A DNA stretch of 64,000 nt from Apus apus (Eukaryota > Chordata > Aves > Apodiformes > Apodidae). Made by a program: the position numbers and the translations under genes. Positions 12,801 through 25,300 of this stretch are shown piece by piece. Where the stretch lies: positions 11,109,333-11,173,332 of the forward strand of contig NC_067299.1 of assembly GCF_020740795.1 (NCBI RefSeq), written 5' to 3'. The notes beneath the pieces were generated by a model that made no database searches, was not told the DNA's origin, and was given only the letters and a program-made list of their open reading frames with translations. The stretch's first letter is position 1; every line of letters starts with the position of its first letter.

Positions 12801-15800
12801 CACTGAGTGTGTCTACAAACATCAGACTCAGTGTGGATTTAGTGCTGTGCAGAAAATCTGCCTGTTCCTTCTGCTGCAGAGTCCCAGGGCTCTGTGCAGC
12901 ACGCAGCATGGCAGGCTTTTGGAGACAGACAAGCAAAGATCCAAGGAGTTCTGCAACTGGATAAAGCCTGGAAGCAGGGAAACATCAATGGATCGCAGAC
13001 TCATGATGGTTGGAAAAGACCTTTAAGATCAAGTCCAACCGTTCCCCCAGCCTGGCCAAGGCCACCACTAAACCATGTCCCCTAGTACAGCATCTACATG
13101 GCTTTGAAGTCCCTCCAGGGATGGGGAGTCCAACTTGACCACCAATGTGGCACTGCTGGGCAGGGCAGATACAGCATGTGTCCAAAAGCTGTGTGTGTCA
13201 GGGTGAGCATCTGAACCAACAACAACTCCCTCGGTTTAAATTTGTCCTTTCATCTTGCTGAGGGGTCACCAAGATGCCAGACAGTGTGATGCTGCTGTAA
13301 GAGGAGTGCAGAGCTTCTGACTTCAGAGCAATAAGGAAACACACCTTCTGATTCATCTCCCTGGGTGAAAAACATCTCCAAAGTGAAGGGGTAGCAGAAA
13401 TATGCCACGTTTTCCTAGAAAAGGAACAGGACAGACATCATATCCCTGGAGAATTCATCACTAGCCTTGCAGAGGGCACAGAGAGCAGGGAGAAAAGAAC
13501 TAATTGGGGAAAAGAGGTAATGATGCCCAGACAAGATCCAACTCATCACTCCACCAAACACCTGACTGCAGGATGGACCTGCACACGTTCACCAGTGCCA
13601 TGTTGATGGAACAGGATGTTAAAAGTAATCACAGAATCACAGAACTGCTGGAGTTGGAAGGGACCTCCAGAGATCATCTAGTCCAACTCTCCCACTGAAG
13701 CAGGATCACCTAGAGCACTTTACCCAGGGCTGCATCCAGGTGGGTTTGGAGTATCTCCAGAGATGGAGACTCCACACTGGGCAGCCTGTCCCAGGGCTCT
13801 GTCACCCTCACTGTAAAGAAGATTTTCCTCATATTTCAATGGAACTTCCCATGTTCCAACTTGCACCCATTGCCCCTCGTTCTGACACTGGGCACTGCTG
13901 AGAAGACCTTTGCTGAATGTATCTGCAGCTTGTTACACAGATTCCATGTCAGTTCCATGTTCAAACTGCTCTGCAGGTCTGAAAAAGTCCTTACCCAGCC
14001 CACTGTCTTGGTGGCACAGGTCTGTGTCACTCCTGATAGCTGCTGGAATGCAGGGCTTGACCATTCTGGAAGAAGAGAAGGTGAACACAGTGGTTAATGT
14101 TCTGGGTGAGAGGAAGGACTCACAAACCAGAGCTCCAAGGAGAAGGTTAGTCCCAGATGATTGGGATAACAGATAACATCACCCACACTCAATCTCCCTA
14201 GGTGTGTCCCACCCATGAATGAACTTTGGGCAGACTGCTGGACAGCATCACCACTGATGGAGAAGCCAATGGATATCTGTGTTCCAGATACAAGATGCGA
14301 CCTTCCTCCAGACACAAGTTTAGTTCAAGCAATTGAGTTACACCTCTGACTAAATCCCAGCCCCAAGATTAGCTTTTACTGACTTCCAGCAGAGCTGATC
14401 TGATGGACCAGCCAAAACGTGCTGCATTCCCCTACCTGCTGTGATAGGGCTGGAATGGTGAGTACTTACGGTTAGGCAGCTCCAGGAAGAAATGAACATA
14501 GAGGTTGTCGTACTCATAGCCTTGAGCTGAAACTGAGAAGAGAGAATGAACTTCAGCTGCTCACTTCCACATGATCTCCTCCAGTGCTCCTTATACACTT
14601 TTGGGAGAGCCAGCATCAATAAGCTCAGGGACAATCTGTTTACTGCTGGAAGCTGGGAAAAGCTGCAATCCTCAACGTAACAGAATATGACCCTCAGAGA
14701 AGATTCCTTCTCTAGACTAGCCCTGTCCCCTTATCACTGACCAGATTAGGGAGGTCACACATCTGATCACTTTCTTTGCTATAATCTCTATTAACTTCCC
14801 AACATGCTCTCCTTTTTTTTTCAGATCTCTGGGTCTTCCTAGAGCAGCTGCAGTATTTGTAATGCTACTCAAGGGGTTAGTCTGCAAAAACAGGGGAGGA
14901 GGAGGAAGGACAGGATTCTAGGCAGAAAATCACCTACTCCAGACCGACCTGTGAGCCACGAATCCTTGGACCCTCTATAGCTTCAGCCATTCCAGCAGAC
15001 CCAGATTTGCCCCTGGAGTTACTGTTGGCAATATGGACTCACCTATTTCTCCATTCACAAAGAGCCGCAGTGAGCCAGGAAGAGTCTGCAAGGAGGAGCA
15101 GAGAAATGGGAGAGAGCTCAGAACCCACTGGGGGAACCTCCATCAATCCCCTCCCAACAGAGTCCCACACAGACACTTTACAGATGTTTGTACTTGAATG
15201 ATTCACTCATCTGGCCAGGTGGGAGTCATGACTTCTCGTATCACTTCCCAGAAGTGAACAGTCCCTCTGGAGAGAGGGATTGTTGAGAGATCAAATTCCC
15301 AGTCTGCAGGGAATGGTGTAAATGGGTCTCTCAAAGACTTCAAGATGCCTTATACAACATAGTGAGAAGTCACTTGCTGAAATCATAGTCCTGTTTCTCC
15401 TGTAATGTTCCTGCACTTGCCCAAGGCAGGAGAAGCAGAGGGAACAGCACAGGACGATCTGAGACACTCCACTACAAGAACACACAGCTTTGGCAAACAA
15501 GAGTTGAGCAGAAAAGATTGTAGGTAATTCAGCGAGAAGGGAAACTGTGCATGAGTGAAGGGGTGGGAGGGGCTGTTTACTTGAATGAAGTGGCACATAG
15601 ATGTGCTTGGCATTCAAGAAGTTAACAGCAATCACTACCCCGAGAGATATAAACCCTCCTCTCTCCTCAAAGTCTTCTAGTCAAAGGCCTTCAGACCAGG
15701 CATGCAGCCTCCCACAGCCTGCAGCACTCACAGACACAGGCTGGATCTCTGCAGACCCCATATCCCTTGTAACCTGTGCCCTTTGGACTCAATTTTCTGT

Positions 15801-18800
15801 TGGAAGCCACAGGGTAAAAGCTGCCAACACAACTCAAAATAAAACAGCCTTTGGAGACCGTGGTACAAAGGGCAGCCATGCCAACCAGGCCAACAGCCCC
15901 CCAAGACAGCAGGACTGGGGTCCTTGCTGGGTGCTGCTGGCAACTCACCATTTCAAATTCTGAGCCCACGAGGCCACTGAGGTATTCCTTGTGCCGCCCG
16001 TACAGCTGAAAACATGGAACAGGTGGATTAGAAAAAGGGTCCTTTTTTATTGTTTGTATTGTTAGTTATTGCAAAAATGGTAATGGATCAAACTTAAAAC
16101 ACATTTAAATTGTTGAGAGCTTCGCATGCAGAGTTTTTAGTTGTTGCAGCAGCTAGAGAGAAGGTAAGAATCTAACAGAATACAGATGCATAACAGCTAG
16201 TACTGCATGGAACTTCAGCTTCAGGGAAGACCTCATCAAAGGTCAATCTAAGGGAAAGAGCAGCTCTGGAAAACTGGACTTAATACCAGACGATGCCTCC
16301 ACCTAGAGTAAGGAATAAAGCAGTCAGGAAGTATCTGCTGGAGCTCTCAAATTGCTGGGAGTGGTGAGACTCACTGCCAGGGACATTCACTTTGTCAACT
16401 TGAGGTGACAATCACCTCCGTGAGGGTCTGAGCTCCCTCTGTCAAATGAGAACTAGTCAGCAGGCTCAGTGCAGGCTGGTCCTTACGTCTCTGAACACGC
16501 GCTGCTCACGCTCCTCCTCCTCTGGCTGCACCTGGACAGATGCATTCTCAATGGTGTATTTCCACACCTCCCGCTTCTTTCCATCCAGCTCGATCCTGCA
16601 GAGCCCCAAAACACAGGGGGAAACCCTCCCATGATGCAGAGTTTAGGAACAGGCAGCCCCAGCACCAGCTGTGCCCTCCTGACACCACGGTGCCCCCTCT
16701 GCCAGGCCCCTGCAGGGACACATGGGCACTGACCCCCTCTCCTCACTCCCAAAGAGGGAGACCCACCTGTGGCCAGCAGAACCTGGCATAAAAGCCCCCC
16801 ACACATCACACACACAGTGACACCAAGCGCAAGCAGCACACAATAATTTGTCTAATACATTTCTGAAATAAAAGTAAATAATATCCCTCAATTTACGTGG
16901 TGATCCTGAAGGGTGAGCAGGGAACAGCCATGTCAGCCCTCAGTCAGTCCCACCAGAGGTTCCAGCCCTGTCCCACTCACCAGTAGGCTCCTTGGGTGTC
17001 AGTGAAGTCAGGTTTCACTGTGATCACCCCATTGCCATCCACCTTGACCGTGCAAAGAACATGTTCATACTCCCTGTGACCAAGCCTAAGGGAAGACATC
17101 AAGAAGCACAGGGTAAGTAGAGAACATGGACACTTTCTTGTTCTAGGACAGCAAAGCTGGTAAAGGCCCATGAGGGAACAGATGGGAACAAACACTCTCA
17201 TCCTTCCTTACATGAGTTTAGGAAGCCTTTTGAAGGGATACACTCAGTTACGTCCCAAGTGAGGAAAGAGGCAGAAAGAGAAAGCAGCCCAAGTTACTGA
17301 CCTCCCCTTAACTAATGAAAGAAAGAGGAGATTTGAGTAAGGACAGAAGATGGGTTTACTTCTGGGAAATTAAAGTGACTTCAGGACTTTACTTACTTCC
17401 CATAAGGTCCCAAATCCCCCATGATGTACATGGTCTGGACAGGAGTGTTAATCACATGGTTGTTCTTTATAAATTCTTCTGAGGGTTCCCAGGTGATGAC
17501 TTTTGACTTCAGAGAACTTGCTTCTCTGTCAACAGACCAGCACAAGTCACAGCTCGCCCAGCAGCCTGGCACAGGCAGCACCAAACCCCCCATGATGAGG
17601 AGTCAAACTGCTGGATTCCAAGTAGGACACAGCTCAGGCCACCAACTTCCCCAGACCAGGCTGCTCTGCAGCTGGGGCACCAGCACCAGGGAACCTGCAC
17701 TAACAGCTTCCAAGCCCCAACTTGCACTCACATCAGCCTACGGTCTTGTCTTCTCCTCCTCACGTTGGCCATCCTCTCTGCCAGATATGATGGAACCTCA
17801 TGATCTGAGTCAGTTACCTTCTGACAGTGCTGGAAGAGAGAAACAGATGGGAAGGAACTTATTTATAACAGGGCATCTTTCCCAAAAACCTCTCCACTCT
17901 GGGAGGAAAGAACAGGTGTGGAGACACATTCACCCAAGGACAAACTGGTAAATGACTGTAGATTTCACACAACCAAACTCCACCCATGAAGTTACCTACA
18001 GACAGGTCCTACAACACCAAGTCCCTCCAAGCTGCCCCTGAGCATCTTTCCAAAACAGGGAGATCTCAGCCCAGGTCTGGGCCACCAGGGGAAGCTGCTC
18101 TGCAGAAGCAGTGTGTTCTCCTGCCTGCAGGGTATCTGGATTGCTTCTGCATGGCCATCTCCAGTAGGCCTGGTGGTTCTGACAGACACTCCTGTGTAGA
18201 TGACGTGTAATTAAGAGCTGGTACCTCCTCTAGATTGGTGAACCGGTCATGATCAGTGTAGGTGAAGATGCGACAGTTCTTCCGACCTCCGGCCTTCTCC
18301 AGTTTCATGATCTCCTCGTGGTACTGCCGGTCCAGGGGAGTCTGGCAGGCTGACTCATTTTGATACAGATCCACCTCAAACTGAGAGCAGCACAAATAAA
18401 AACACAAAAGCTGCCGTTCACCAGCACTGACAGAGCCACAAATACTTTTCAGCTGAGATTTCCAAAGCCATAGAGAGACAAGATCCTTTGGAAGTCACAG
18501 AATCTCAGACTGGTTTGGGTTGGAAGGGACCTCAAAGATCATCCAGTTCCAACCCCCTGCATGGGCAGGGACACCTCCCACCAGCCCAGGCTGCTCCAAG
18601 CCCCATCCAACCTGCCCTTCAACACGACCAGGTATGGGGCAGCCACACCTTTCCTGGGCAACCTGGGCCAGGGTCTCACCTCCCTCACAGCAAAGAACTT
18701 CTTCCTAATATTCCATCTCATTCTCCTCTCTTTCAGTTTTCATCCCTTCCCCCTTGTCCTCTCCCTCCTGCCCTTATCCCAGGTCCCTCCCCAGCTTTCC

Positions 18801-19719
18801 TGGAGCCCCTTCAGGCACTGGAAGGTGCTATAAGGTCTCCCTGGAGCCTTCTCTTCTCCAGGCTGAACACCCCAACTCTCCCAGCCTGGCTCCAGAGCAG
18901 AGCTGCTCCAGCCCTTGGATCATCTTCATGGATCCTCTGGACTTGCTCCAACAGCTCCATGTCCTTCTTGTGTTGGGGACCCCAGCACTGGCCCCAGCCC
19001 TGCAGGGGGGTCTCAGCAGAGCAGAGCAGAGGGGACAATCCCCTCCCAGGCCCTGCTGGTCACGCTGCTGGTGACACAGCCCAGGACAGGGCTGGTTTCT
19101 GGGCTCCAGTGCACAGTGTTGGCTCATGTTGAGCTTCTCATCACACAACACCCCAAGTCCTCCTCAGGGCTGTTTTCAACCCCTTCATCCCCCAGCCTGG
19201 ATTTGTGCTTGGGATGCCCCGAGCCCTGTGCAGGCCCCTTGGCCTTGCTGAGCTTCCTGAGGCTCATCCCCTGGAACCAGCCCCCCCGGCGGTGCCGCTG
19301 CGGGGCTCGGGCCGCTCCCCGGGGCAGGAGCCCCCGCTGGGCACCCACCTGGCTGAAGAGCTTCTCCTGCCACCGCACCTCGGCCTCCTCCTCCTCCTCC
19401 TCGCCCGGGGGCCGCCGCGCGCCGGCGGGGCAGGCCCCGCAGCCCCCGCTGCCCCCGCGCTCCCCCCGGGCGGGCTCGGCGCGGCCCCCCGGGCCCGGGG
19501 CTGCGGGGCCGCCCGGGAGGGGCGGCAGGAGCGGCCCGGCCGATGCCACGCGCTGGATGCGGACCCTGCGGGAAGGAGGCGGGTCAGGGCGGGGCCGGAG
19601 CTGCGGGGCCGGCGCTGCGGGGCCGGGCCGGGCTCTCACCGCAGCCGCAGGTTCCGCACCGGGTCGCGGGAGCGATAAACGGCGCCGGCCGCGCCCGCGC
19701 TCCAGCGCCGCTCCGCCAT
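9866..19719 (-). CDS. MKS1: MKS1, B9-domain protein of the ciliary transition zone
   Basis: Seventeen coding exons: 19719-19640, 19565-19349, 18380-18225, 17829-17732, 17525-17397, 17085-16981, 16595-16487, 16005-15949, 15085-15043, 14532-14470, 14065-13995, 13414-13345, 12151-12044, 11489-11356, 10886-10804, 10728-10631, 9972-9866. All joins are GT..AG and in frame, giving 575 aa against 559 in human. Close matches to human MKS1 include [14 protein letters not shown] (exon 1), [14 protein letters not shown] (exon 4), GRHKEYLS (exon 8), [14 protein letters not shown] (exon 10), [20 protein letters not shown] (exon 14) and [10 protein letters not shown] (last exon). The B9 (C2-like) domain spans roughly residues 325-510. 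MKS1 acts with B9D1, B9D2 and tectonics at the base of the primary cilium; human loss causes Meckel and related syndromes. The start ATG aligns with the human MAE start. Exon 2 carries a bird-specific Gly/Ala/Pro-rich expansion at about residues 36-85, which explains the extra length. Confidence 0.97.
10240..10430 (-). mobile_element. CR1 LINE 3' end
   Basis: The block starting AGAATCACAGACTGGTTTGG with the CATGGGCAGGGACACC motif is a reverse-oriented CR1. It lies in an MKS1 intron between the last two exons and the two preceding ones. Confidence 0.85.
12990..13195 (-). mobile_element. CR1 LINE 3' end, older subfamily
   Basis: GGTTGGAAAAGACCTTTAAG and CCACTAAACCATGTCCC mark a second CR1 subfamily in reverse orientation within an MKS1 intron. 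Confidence 0.75.
13629..13905 (-). mobile_element. CR1 LINE 3' end
   Basis: CACAGAATCACAGAACTGCTGG, here abbreviated to its first 20 bases as the diagnostic start, followed by GAGATCATCTAGTCCAACTC, is a reverse CR1 90 bases from an MKS1 exon. A close relative is at 43985-44225. Confidence 0.85.
18496..19268 (-). mobile_element. CR1 LINE, about 770 bases
   Basis: Reverse CR1 running from the GAATCTCAGACTGGTTTGGG tip through the untranslated region into the end of the coding part. It fills most of MKS1 intron 2 and stops about 80 bases from exon 2. Confidence 0.85.
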
Positions 19720-20200
19720 GGCCCGCGGGGCACGGGCAGCCGGGCGGGCAGCGCCCCCCGCGGCCGGAGGGCGCGGCGGCACCACGGCCCGGCCCCGCAC
19801 CGCCCCGCAGCACCGGCACCACAGCCCGGCCCCGCAGCACCGGCCCCGCACCGCACCGCCCGCAGCACCGGCCCCGCACCGGCCCCGCACCGCCCGGCCC
19901 CGCACCGTCCGCACCGGCCCCGCAGCACCGGCACCACGGCCCGGCCCCGCAGCACCGGCCCCCGGGCCCCGCACCGGCCGGGGCGCTCGTGCCCCTGCAT
20001 GACCCGCGGCCCCCGGGGCGCGGCTCCCACGCCCTCCACGCGGGTCCCCACGACCCCTGCGGGAGGGAGATCCCGCCCCTCCCGCTGGGCGAGGCCCCCC
20101 CGCAGCAAACCCCCCATGGCCCCGCACCGGGCCAACCCTGCCGGGAGCCGGCTCCGAACCCGCCCCTTCCCTCATCTTCCCCCGCATCTGCCTGGACAGG
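19270..20200. promoter_or_regulatory. CpG island and promoter region of MKS1
   Basis: Very GC- and CpG-rich DNA covers MKS1 exons 1-2 and about 450 bases upstream of the ATG at 19719. No TATA box is visible. An obvious RFX X-box, often found at ciliary genes, was not seen, though a degenerate one could be missed by eye. Confidence 0.6.
19790..19985. repeat. GC-rich minisatellite upstream of MKS1
   Basis: Units built from CCCCGCAGCACCGG and CCCCGCACCGG words, with CACCACGGCCCGG variants, repeat for about 200 bases. It starts 70 bases upstream of the MKS1 start codon, so part of it may be 5' UTR or core promoter. Confidence 0.75.
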
Positions 20201-20235
20201 GAAACATCTTCCTGGACAGGACAGGTCCCTGGGGA

Positions 20236-20375
20236 TGCCCCATCCCTGGAAACATTCCAGGCCAGGTTGGACGGGGCTGTGAACAACCTGATCCAGCTGG
20301 GGATGTCCCTGCTCGCTGCAGAGGGTTGGACTAGATGGCCTTTAAAGGTCCTTGCACCCCAAACCAGCCTGTGGA
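20236..20375 (+). mobile_element. CR1 LINE 3' end
   Basis: Forward CR1 with GGTTGGACTAGATGGCCTTT near its 3' end, between MKS1 and the Schlafen gene. Confidence 0.75.
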
Positions 20376-21354
20376 GGCCACCAGCCCTCCCACCAGGGCA
20401 GCCTCTGTCACCAGCAGCTCCCCGGGACACTCTGCTGCCCGTGCCCGGTGCCACTGGTCGTGCCGCGCTCCCCGAACCCCCCCTGTTGCACCTCCTCCCG
20501 TCAGGGCGAGTCCTCTCGTGAAAACACTCTGAAGCTCCTCATCTTCCATGGGATGCTGCCTCTCCGCTCAAAGAGGTGCCCCCGGGAACCTGCACACCCC
20601 CCTGGGCGCCGTTCAGCCAACACCGTGGCCAGCCCCGAGACGGCCTCCATCCCCCCTGCCCTCCCAGCAACCTGGTCGCCCCATGGTCCTCTCTGGAGTC
20701 ACTGCCAAGTCGGTGTGCCTGATGGCTCTGCCAGCTGGGACCCCGGCCCTTTGCAGGGCTCCCCTCCCGTACCACTCCTGGGATGCTGGGCTGGGAATTG
20801 CTTCCCCACTGCTACTCCAGGAATGGGTTGGTCAAGGCAAGTTTAGAGACTTTAGGAGGGCATATTCCCTGAAGTGTGTGCAGAGCTGAGGTGAGACTGA
20901 GCCCCGTGAAACTGGAACACGAACAGCATGGAGTATAAAACCCAGCAGGATTTAGATCTTCCTCCTCCTCAGATCATCAGCTGCGGGTGGAAATCCCTTA
21001 GTGGTCCTGCAGGTATTGCAAGGCCCTTGCATTTTTAGATCTGAAGCACTGGCTGCCAAAAATGCTTGAGATACCCAAATCAGAAAAAGCCATTTATTAC
21101 AGAAAAGCAGAAAGCTGATACAATTTTTTAATCATTTTCTTTTTTCCTGAGTAAATATATTAGATCACAATTAGCTCAGCTTTTAAAAATCTAATATCAG
21201 AGGGAAGGCTCAAGGTACCTCATCCATATGTATCAACACCCAAAGGGAAAGTTCCCAGAGGACAAAGACAGGACCAGAGACACTGGGTCAGAAACACGGC
21301 AGGTTCCCTCTGAGCAGCAGGAAACAGACTGTGAAGGTGCCTGGGGAGGGTGTG

Positions 21355-21470
21355 GAGGGAGATCTTCAAAAGCCATCTGGCCATGGTCCTGCATGTCCCT
21401 GCTTGAGCAGGAGGTTGGATGAGATGACCTCCAGAGGTCCCTTCCTACCTCAGCCTTTCTGTGATCCTGC
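21355..21470 (+). mobile_element. CR1 LINE 3' end
   Basis: Forward CR1 remnant with GGTTGGATGAGATGACCTCC and a TCTGTGATCCTG tip. Confidence 0.7.
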
Positions 21471-21954
21471 CTCATTCTCCAGGAGCACATTCCTGCTCCC
21501 CCTCATGCCAGCACTAGCGCTTGGGCAGCTACATGGCAAGGTGGAGCTTGCCTCAGCTAAAGGTTAATTTGCCAAAAAAAGACCCTCAAGTTCCCAACTC
21601 ACTGCACAGCTGCACAGCTGAACCAGCTCAGGAGAGGTCTGGGGACAGTGCTGGGGACAGAACTGCCTCCGTGGGCAGAAACCTGCATTTAGGGTGTTTC
21701 AATGTCACCACAAAAGCCCAGCCCCACTTTCAGCAGAGGTGGAGAGAGTCACCACCACTCCCACAAGTGAGGCACGGCTTTTTGGATGGGAAAAAGAGCC
21801 CATTTGGCTGAAAATTCACAAAAATCTCCCCACCATTGAAAGAAAAAAAAAACAAAACACAAAAAAACAGAGTTTTGACCATTTGCAGCAGCACCAGCAG
21901 GGACAGAGATGGCCCCTGCTGTGGTTCCAACCAGTGGTTCCACTCTGGTACTGC

Positions 21955-22165
21955 TGAAACAAGTCAGAAGGTGGTTGAGCACTGGAACAGGCTCCCCAGG
22001 GAGGTGGTCACAGCACCAACCTGCCTGAGTTCAAGAAGCCTTTGGATGACGCTCTCAGGCACATGGTGTGATTCTTGGGGTGCCCTACACAGGGACAGGA
22101 GTTGGACTCAATGATCCTGATGGGTCCCTTCCAACTCAACATACTCTATGATTCTATGATTCCAT
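21955..22165 (+). mobile_element. CR1 LINE 3' end with intact octamer tail
   Basis: Forward CR1 ending in two TCTATGAT repeats. It lies about 230 bases past the Schlafen stop codon, so it may be inside the 3' UTR in antisense direction. Confidence 0.85.
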
Positions 22166-22393
22166 GCACAATCAGCTTAAAGAGCAGAGGAACTGAAACT
22201 TCAAGTCTCCAAACTGTTCTATGATTACGCAAGTGGTTTGGAAGGGTTGACTTCCTCCTGCAGTTGTCATTCTCAGCAAATTGCTCTAGGGGGTGATGTC
22301 CTTAAATCCAAATCCATTTGATGACATCCCACAGGCCTACACAAAATATGCATTTTTTAAAATTTTCTTTTGGCTCAGCCTGCAGAAAGGGCA

Positions 22394-25300
22394 TCAGGAA
22401 CCGAACATTCCAGTGTCCATGGGTGAGAGCAAAGTGTCGTTGAAAGACATGTCCCTCAAGAACATCTCTTCTCTGTGGTACAGCACGTGGAGCTTGCTGT
22501 GGGCCCTGGAGGCCGCGCAGAGCAGGAGGTTGCAAGACACCTCCTCTTGTGCAGGGACAGGGTGGATGCAGAACACAATCCTCCTCTCCAGGCCTGAGAA
22601 GCGCCGGATGCTGTCAAGGACGATGCAGTTTCTTGAAACTCCCTCAGCTGACCCCAGGACCAACCTCACGTTGCTTTTCCTTTTCTGCCTTTCTAGCTCC
22701 GTTGCCAGGCTCCAACGAAACGTGCTGGCTGCAGGCTCAGTGCTGCACAGGATTGCAATGTCTTTGAGGCGATAACCTTGCCTGAGGTAGCTGTGGCAGT
22801 TTGTGATCACATACTTCACCATTTCATATGTTTCCATTTGTTGTTTCTCGATGTAGTCACCCGGCAGAGAATGGGCACATGTGGCCTCCTTCAACAGCTC
22901 CCCCAGCACCTCATAGGGTACGTGTGTCTTCCGTTCTTTGAGGATTTTCTCCATTAGATCAAACATGACACTGCATATTTCCTTGGCATTACGGACCATT
23001 TTAGTCAACCATTCCTGAGGATAGAGTTCTGAAAAGTTAAGGCCACAATCATATGGGTGAGTGGTCTGGAAGAAATCCATGAAGACCCAGAAAATGCCTT
23101 TTTTTTTCTTCACTAGCTCCTGGGCACGTCGGTACCAGTCTTGTTCAGAGCGAAAATTCTGAGCTTCATCAACCACAATGTGTTTCACTTCTGGGAAGAT
23201 CCCATTTAAGAAGGTAACACGTGTCACAGACTGGCAGATCTTGTTTCTAAAAATATAAAACAAACCAAAACCCATATGGTAAATGAAGAGAAGATGTGCC
23301 CAGACAAATCTGTACTGACTGCCCCCACCCCTCAGCGGGTCCTTGCTGGGAAGCCGTTGGGCTGCTTAATTAACATTGCTGAAAAATGCAACTCTCCCTT
23401 CCCCAGCTGCAGGACACTATTTTATCTTCCTGGTGGAAACAGTTATTCCAATGGATTGGCTGTGTGCAGGCATTGCTGCACAGCCCCCACCCGCTGCCCT
23501 TGGAGGGGACTTGGGCCCACCACCCTTCCCACATGGGGACCCTTGGACAAGGCTCTGCAGGGCTGTCCCCCAGCCCCAGGGAAGGCAGCGTGGTCCCCTT
23601 TTCTCCCCAGGGCAAGGGGGACTGGCAGCACTCTGCCAGGCCATCTGCCTGCTGGGGCCAGCACCTGCTGCATGGGCACTGCCATGCCTGGGCTGGGTCT
23701 AGAACAACCAGCTGCCACGCACTGGAGACCAGCAGTGGAGAGGGGCACCATCTGCCAGTCAGGGTCCAGCTGTCCTGCTGGAGAGGCAGCAGCACGGGAG
23801 TGCCCCGTGGCCACTTCTCAGCAGCCAATTGTCCCTCTCCCACATGAGCAAGGCTGCAACTCCCCAGTGCAAGCTGCCTTGTCCACTCCAGTGGCCTGAT
23901 GACCTTGCAATGATGACACAAGTGGAAACGCAGCCTGAACAGAAATGGGGAACAGCTCAGCCTGCAATCCTCTACCCAAAGGGCAGCAGTTCCTGTTCTC
24001 ATCTCGATGGCCCAGGTCCAAGGCCAGTTCCTAGCACAGCTCCACAGGAGCATCAAGCCCAGCACAGGCAGAACTGAGGCAGCAGCAGGGAAAGGCAGGT
24101 GGGTAGTTTTGGTGTCAGGACCCACCATAACAGACGGTTCAACTAAGGCCATCAAATCTGGAAAGCCTGACACGATCGAGCAGCCACTGAGCGTGGGATT
24201 CCCACTGGAGCCAGCGAATGCTGGGCCTGGGCCAGAGCTCAGCTCCATGAGAAACCTTTCTTGGGATGAGTGTTTGTGTCAGCCAAAGTTACAGCTTTGG
24301 CAAACAGATGTAAAATCAGCAGGGCTTGTCCTGCATGTACAGAGGATGGAATGAAAGAAGAAAAGGAGGAAATTCACATTACTGCTTACCCCACAAAATT
24401 CTTCAAGGGTTGGTTTTCACAGATGTAGAGAATCTCTTTTGCAGAACAGTGAAAAACATTTCTTATTCTCTCAATGATCTTCAAAGCCACGATTGTTTTC
24501 CCTGTTCCAGGAAGACCAATGACAAACTGCTCCCTGGCTTTGTGCAGGTTTTTGGAGAGCAGCTCGTACTGTTTGAGAGTGAGAAGGTTGAAAACCTCAC
24601 AGCCAAGATGGTCACTTAAGTAGGACTTAAAGCTCAGCACAACAATCACAAGTGCACGCAGGAAAGCAGGGACGTCCCTGGAGGTGAGGACATAATCCTC
24701 TGGGTACAAGCTGGTGTGATTACACAGGTTTTCCTGGGCTTCTTGCTGGAGAATGTCATCCCCTGCAACTTCCATCTGCTCCTCTGTGCCATTCAGGTGC
24801 AGTATCTGGGGAATGACACACACTTTGGAAGCATAACCCCCATCATTGACCAGTCTCTGTTTTAAGGCATAAGCTGTTTCTCTCAAGTTCTCAGCCTCAG
24901 CAGGAGAGGTGTCCCCCACGACAGTGTACAACACTGGGTGTGTGTTTTCAGCTACTAAGAGAACATCACACACAACATCCCGTTTTTTCCCCAATCCAAT
25001 TTCAACAGCCCAGCTCCTTGAAAATATCAATACTCCCTTGCTAAGTGGATGGATTTCTTTCTTCATTAAATCCTCTAATCCAGGATACTCTGAGAACAGG
25101 TCGGCACAGACGGTTTCTGGCTTCCATTTGATTCCATCAGAACCCACTAGAAAAAAAAATATCGAAAGTTAGAAGAACAAAATACAGCAAATAATTTACT
25201 CAACACTCTGGCTAATAGAGGAATATATTATAACATGAGGTCATCAAAGTAAAAATTCAGTGTGAGTCAAAAATTCAAAGAATCACAGGGGTTGGCAGGG

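Larger units (their letters stand above)
20376..22393. other. Intergenic DNA between MKS1 and the Schlafen gene
   Basis: No coding exon is recognised. It holds two CR1 3' ends and an AT-rich patch at 21080-21200. The Schlafen 3' UTR must lie in the right-hand part, but no canonical AATAAA on the minus strand is near the stop; the nearest seen is about 1.3 kb away at 21093-21098. Confidence 0.45.

Noticed and set aside
18915-20282. 455-codon plus-strand open frame
   Set aside because: It crosses a CR1 copy, MKS1 exons 1-2 in antisense and the minisatellite; low-complexity Pro/Ala/Arg translation.
23370-24248. 292-codon minus-strand open frame between Schlafen exons
   Set aside because: No resemblance to a known family and it lies wholly within an intron with good flanking splice sites.
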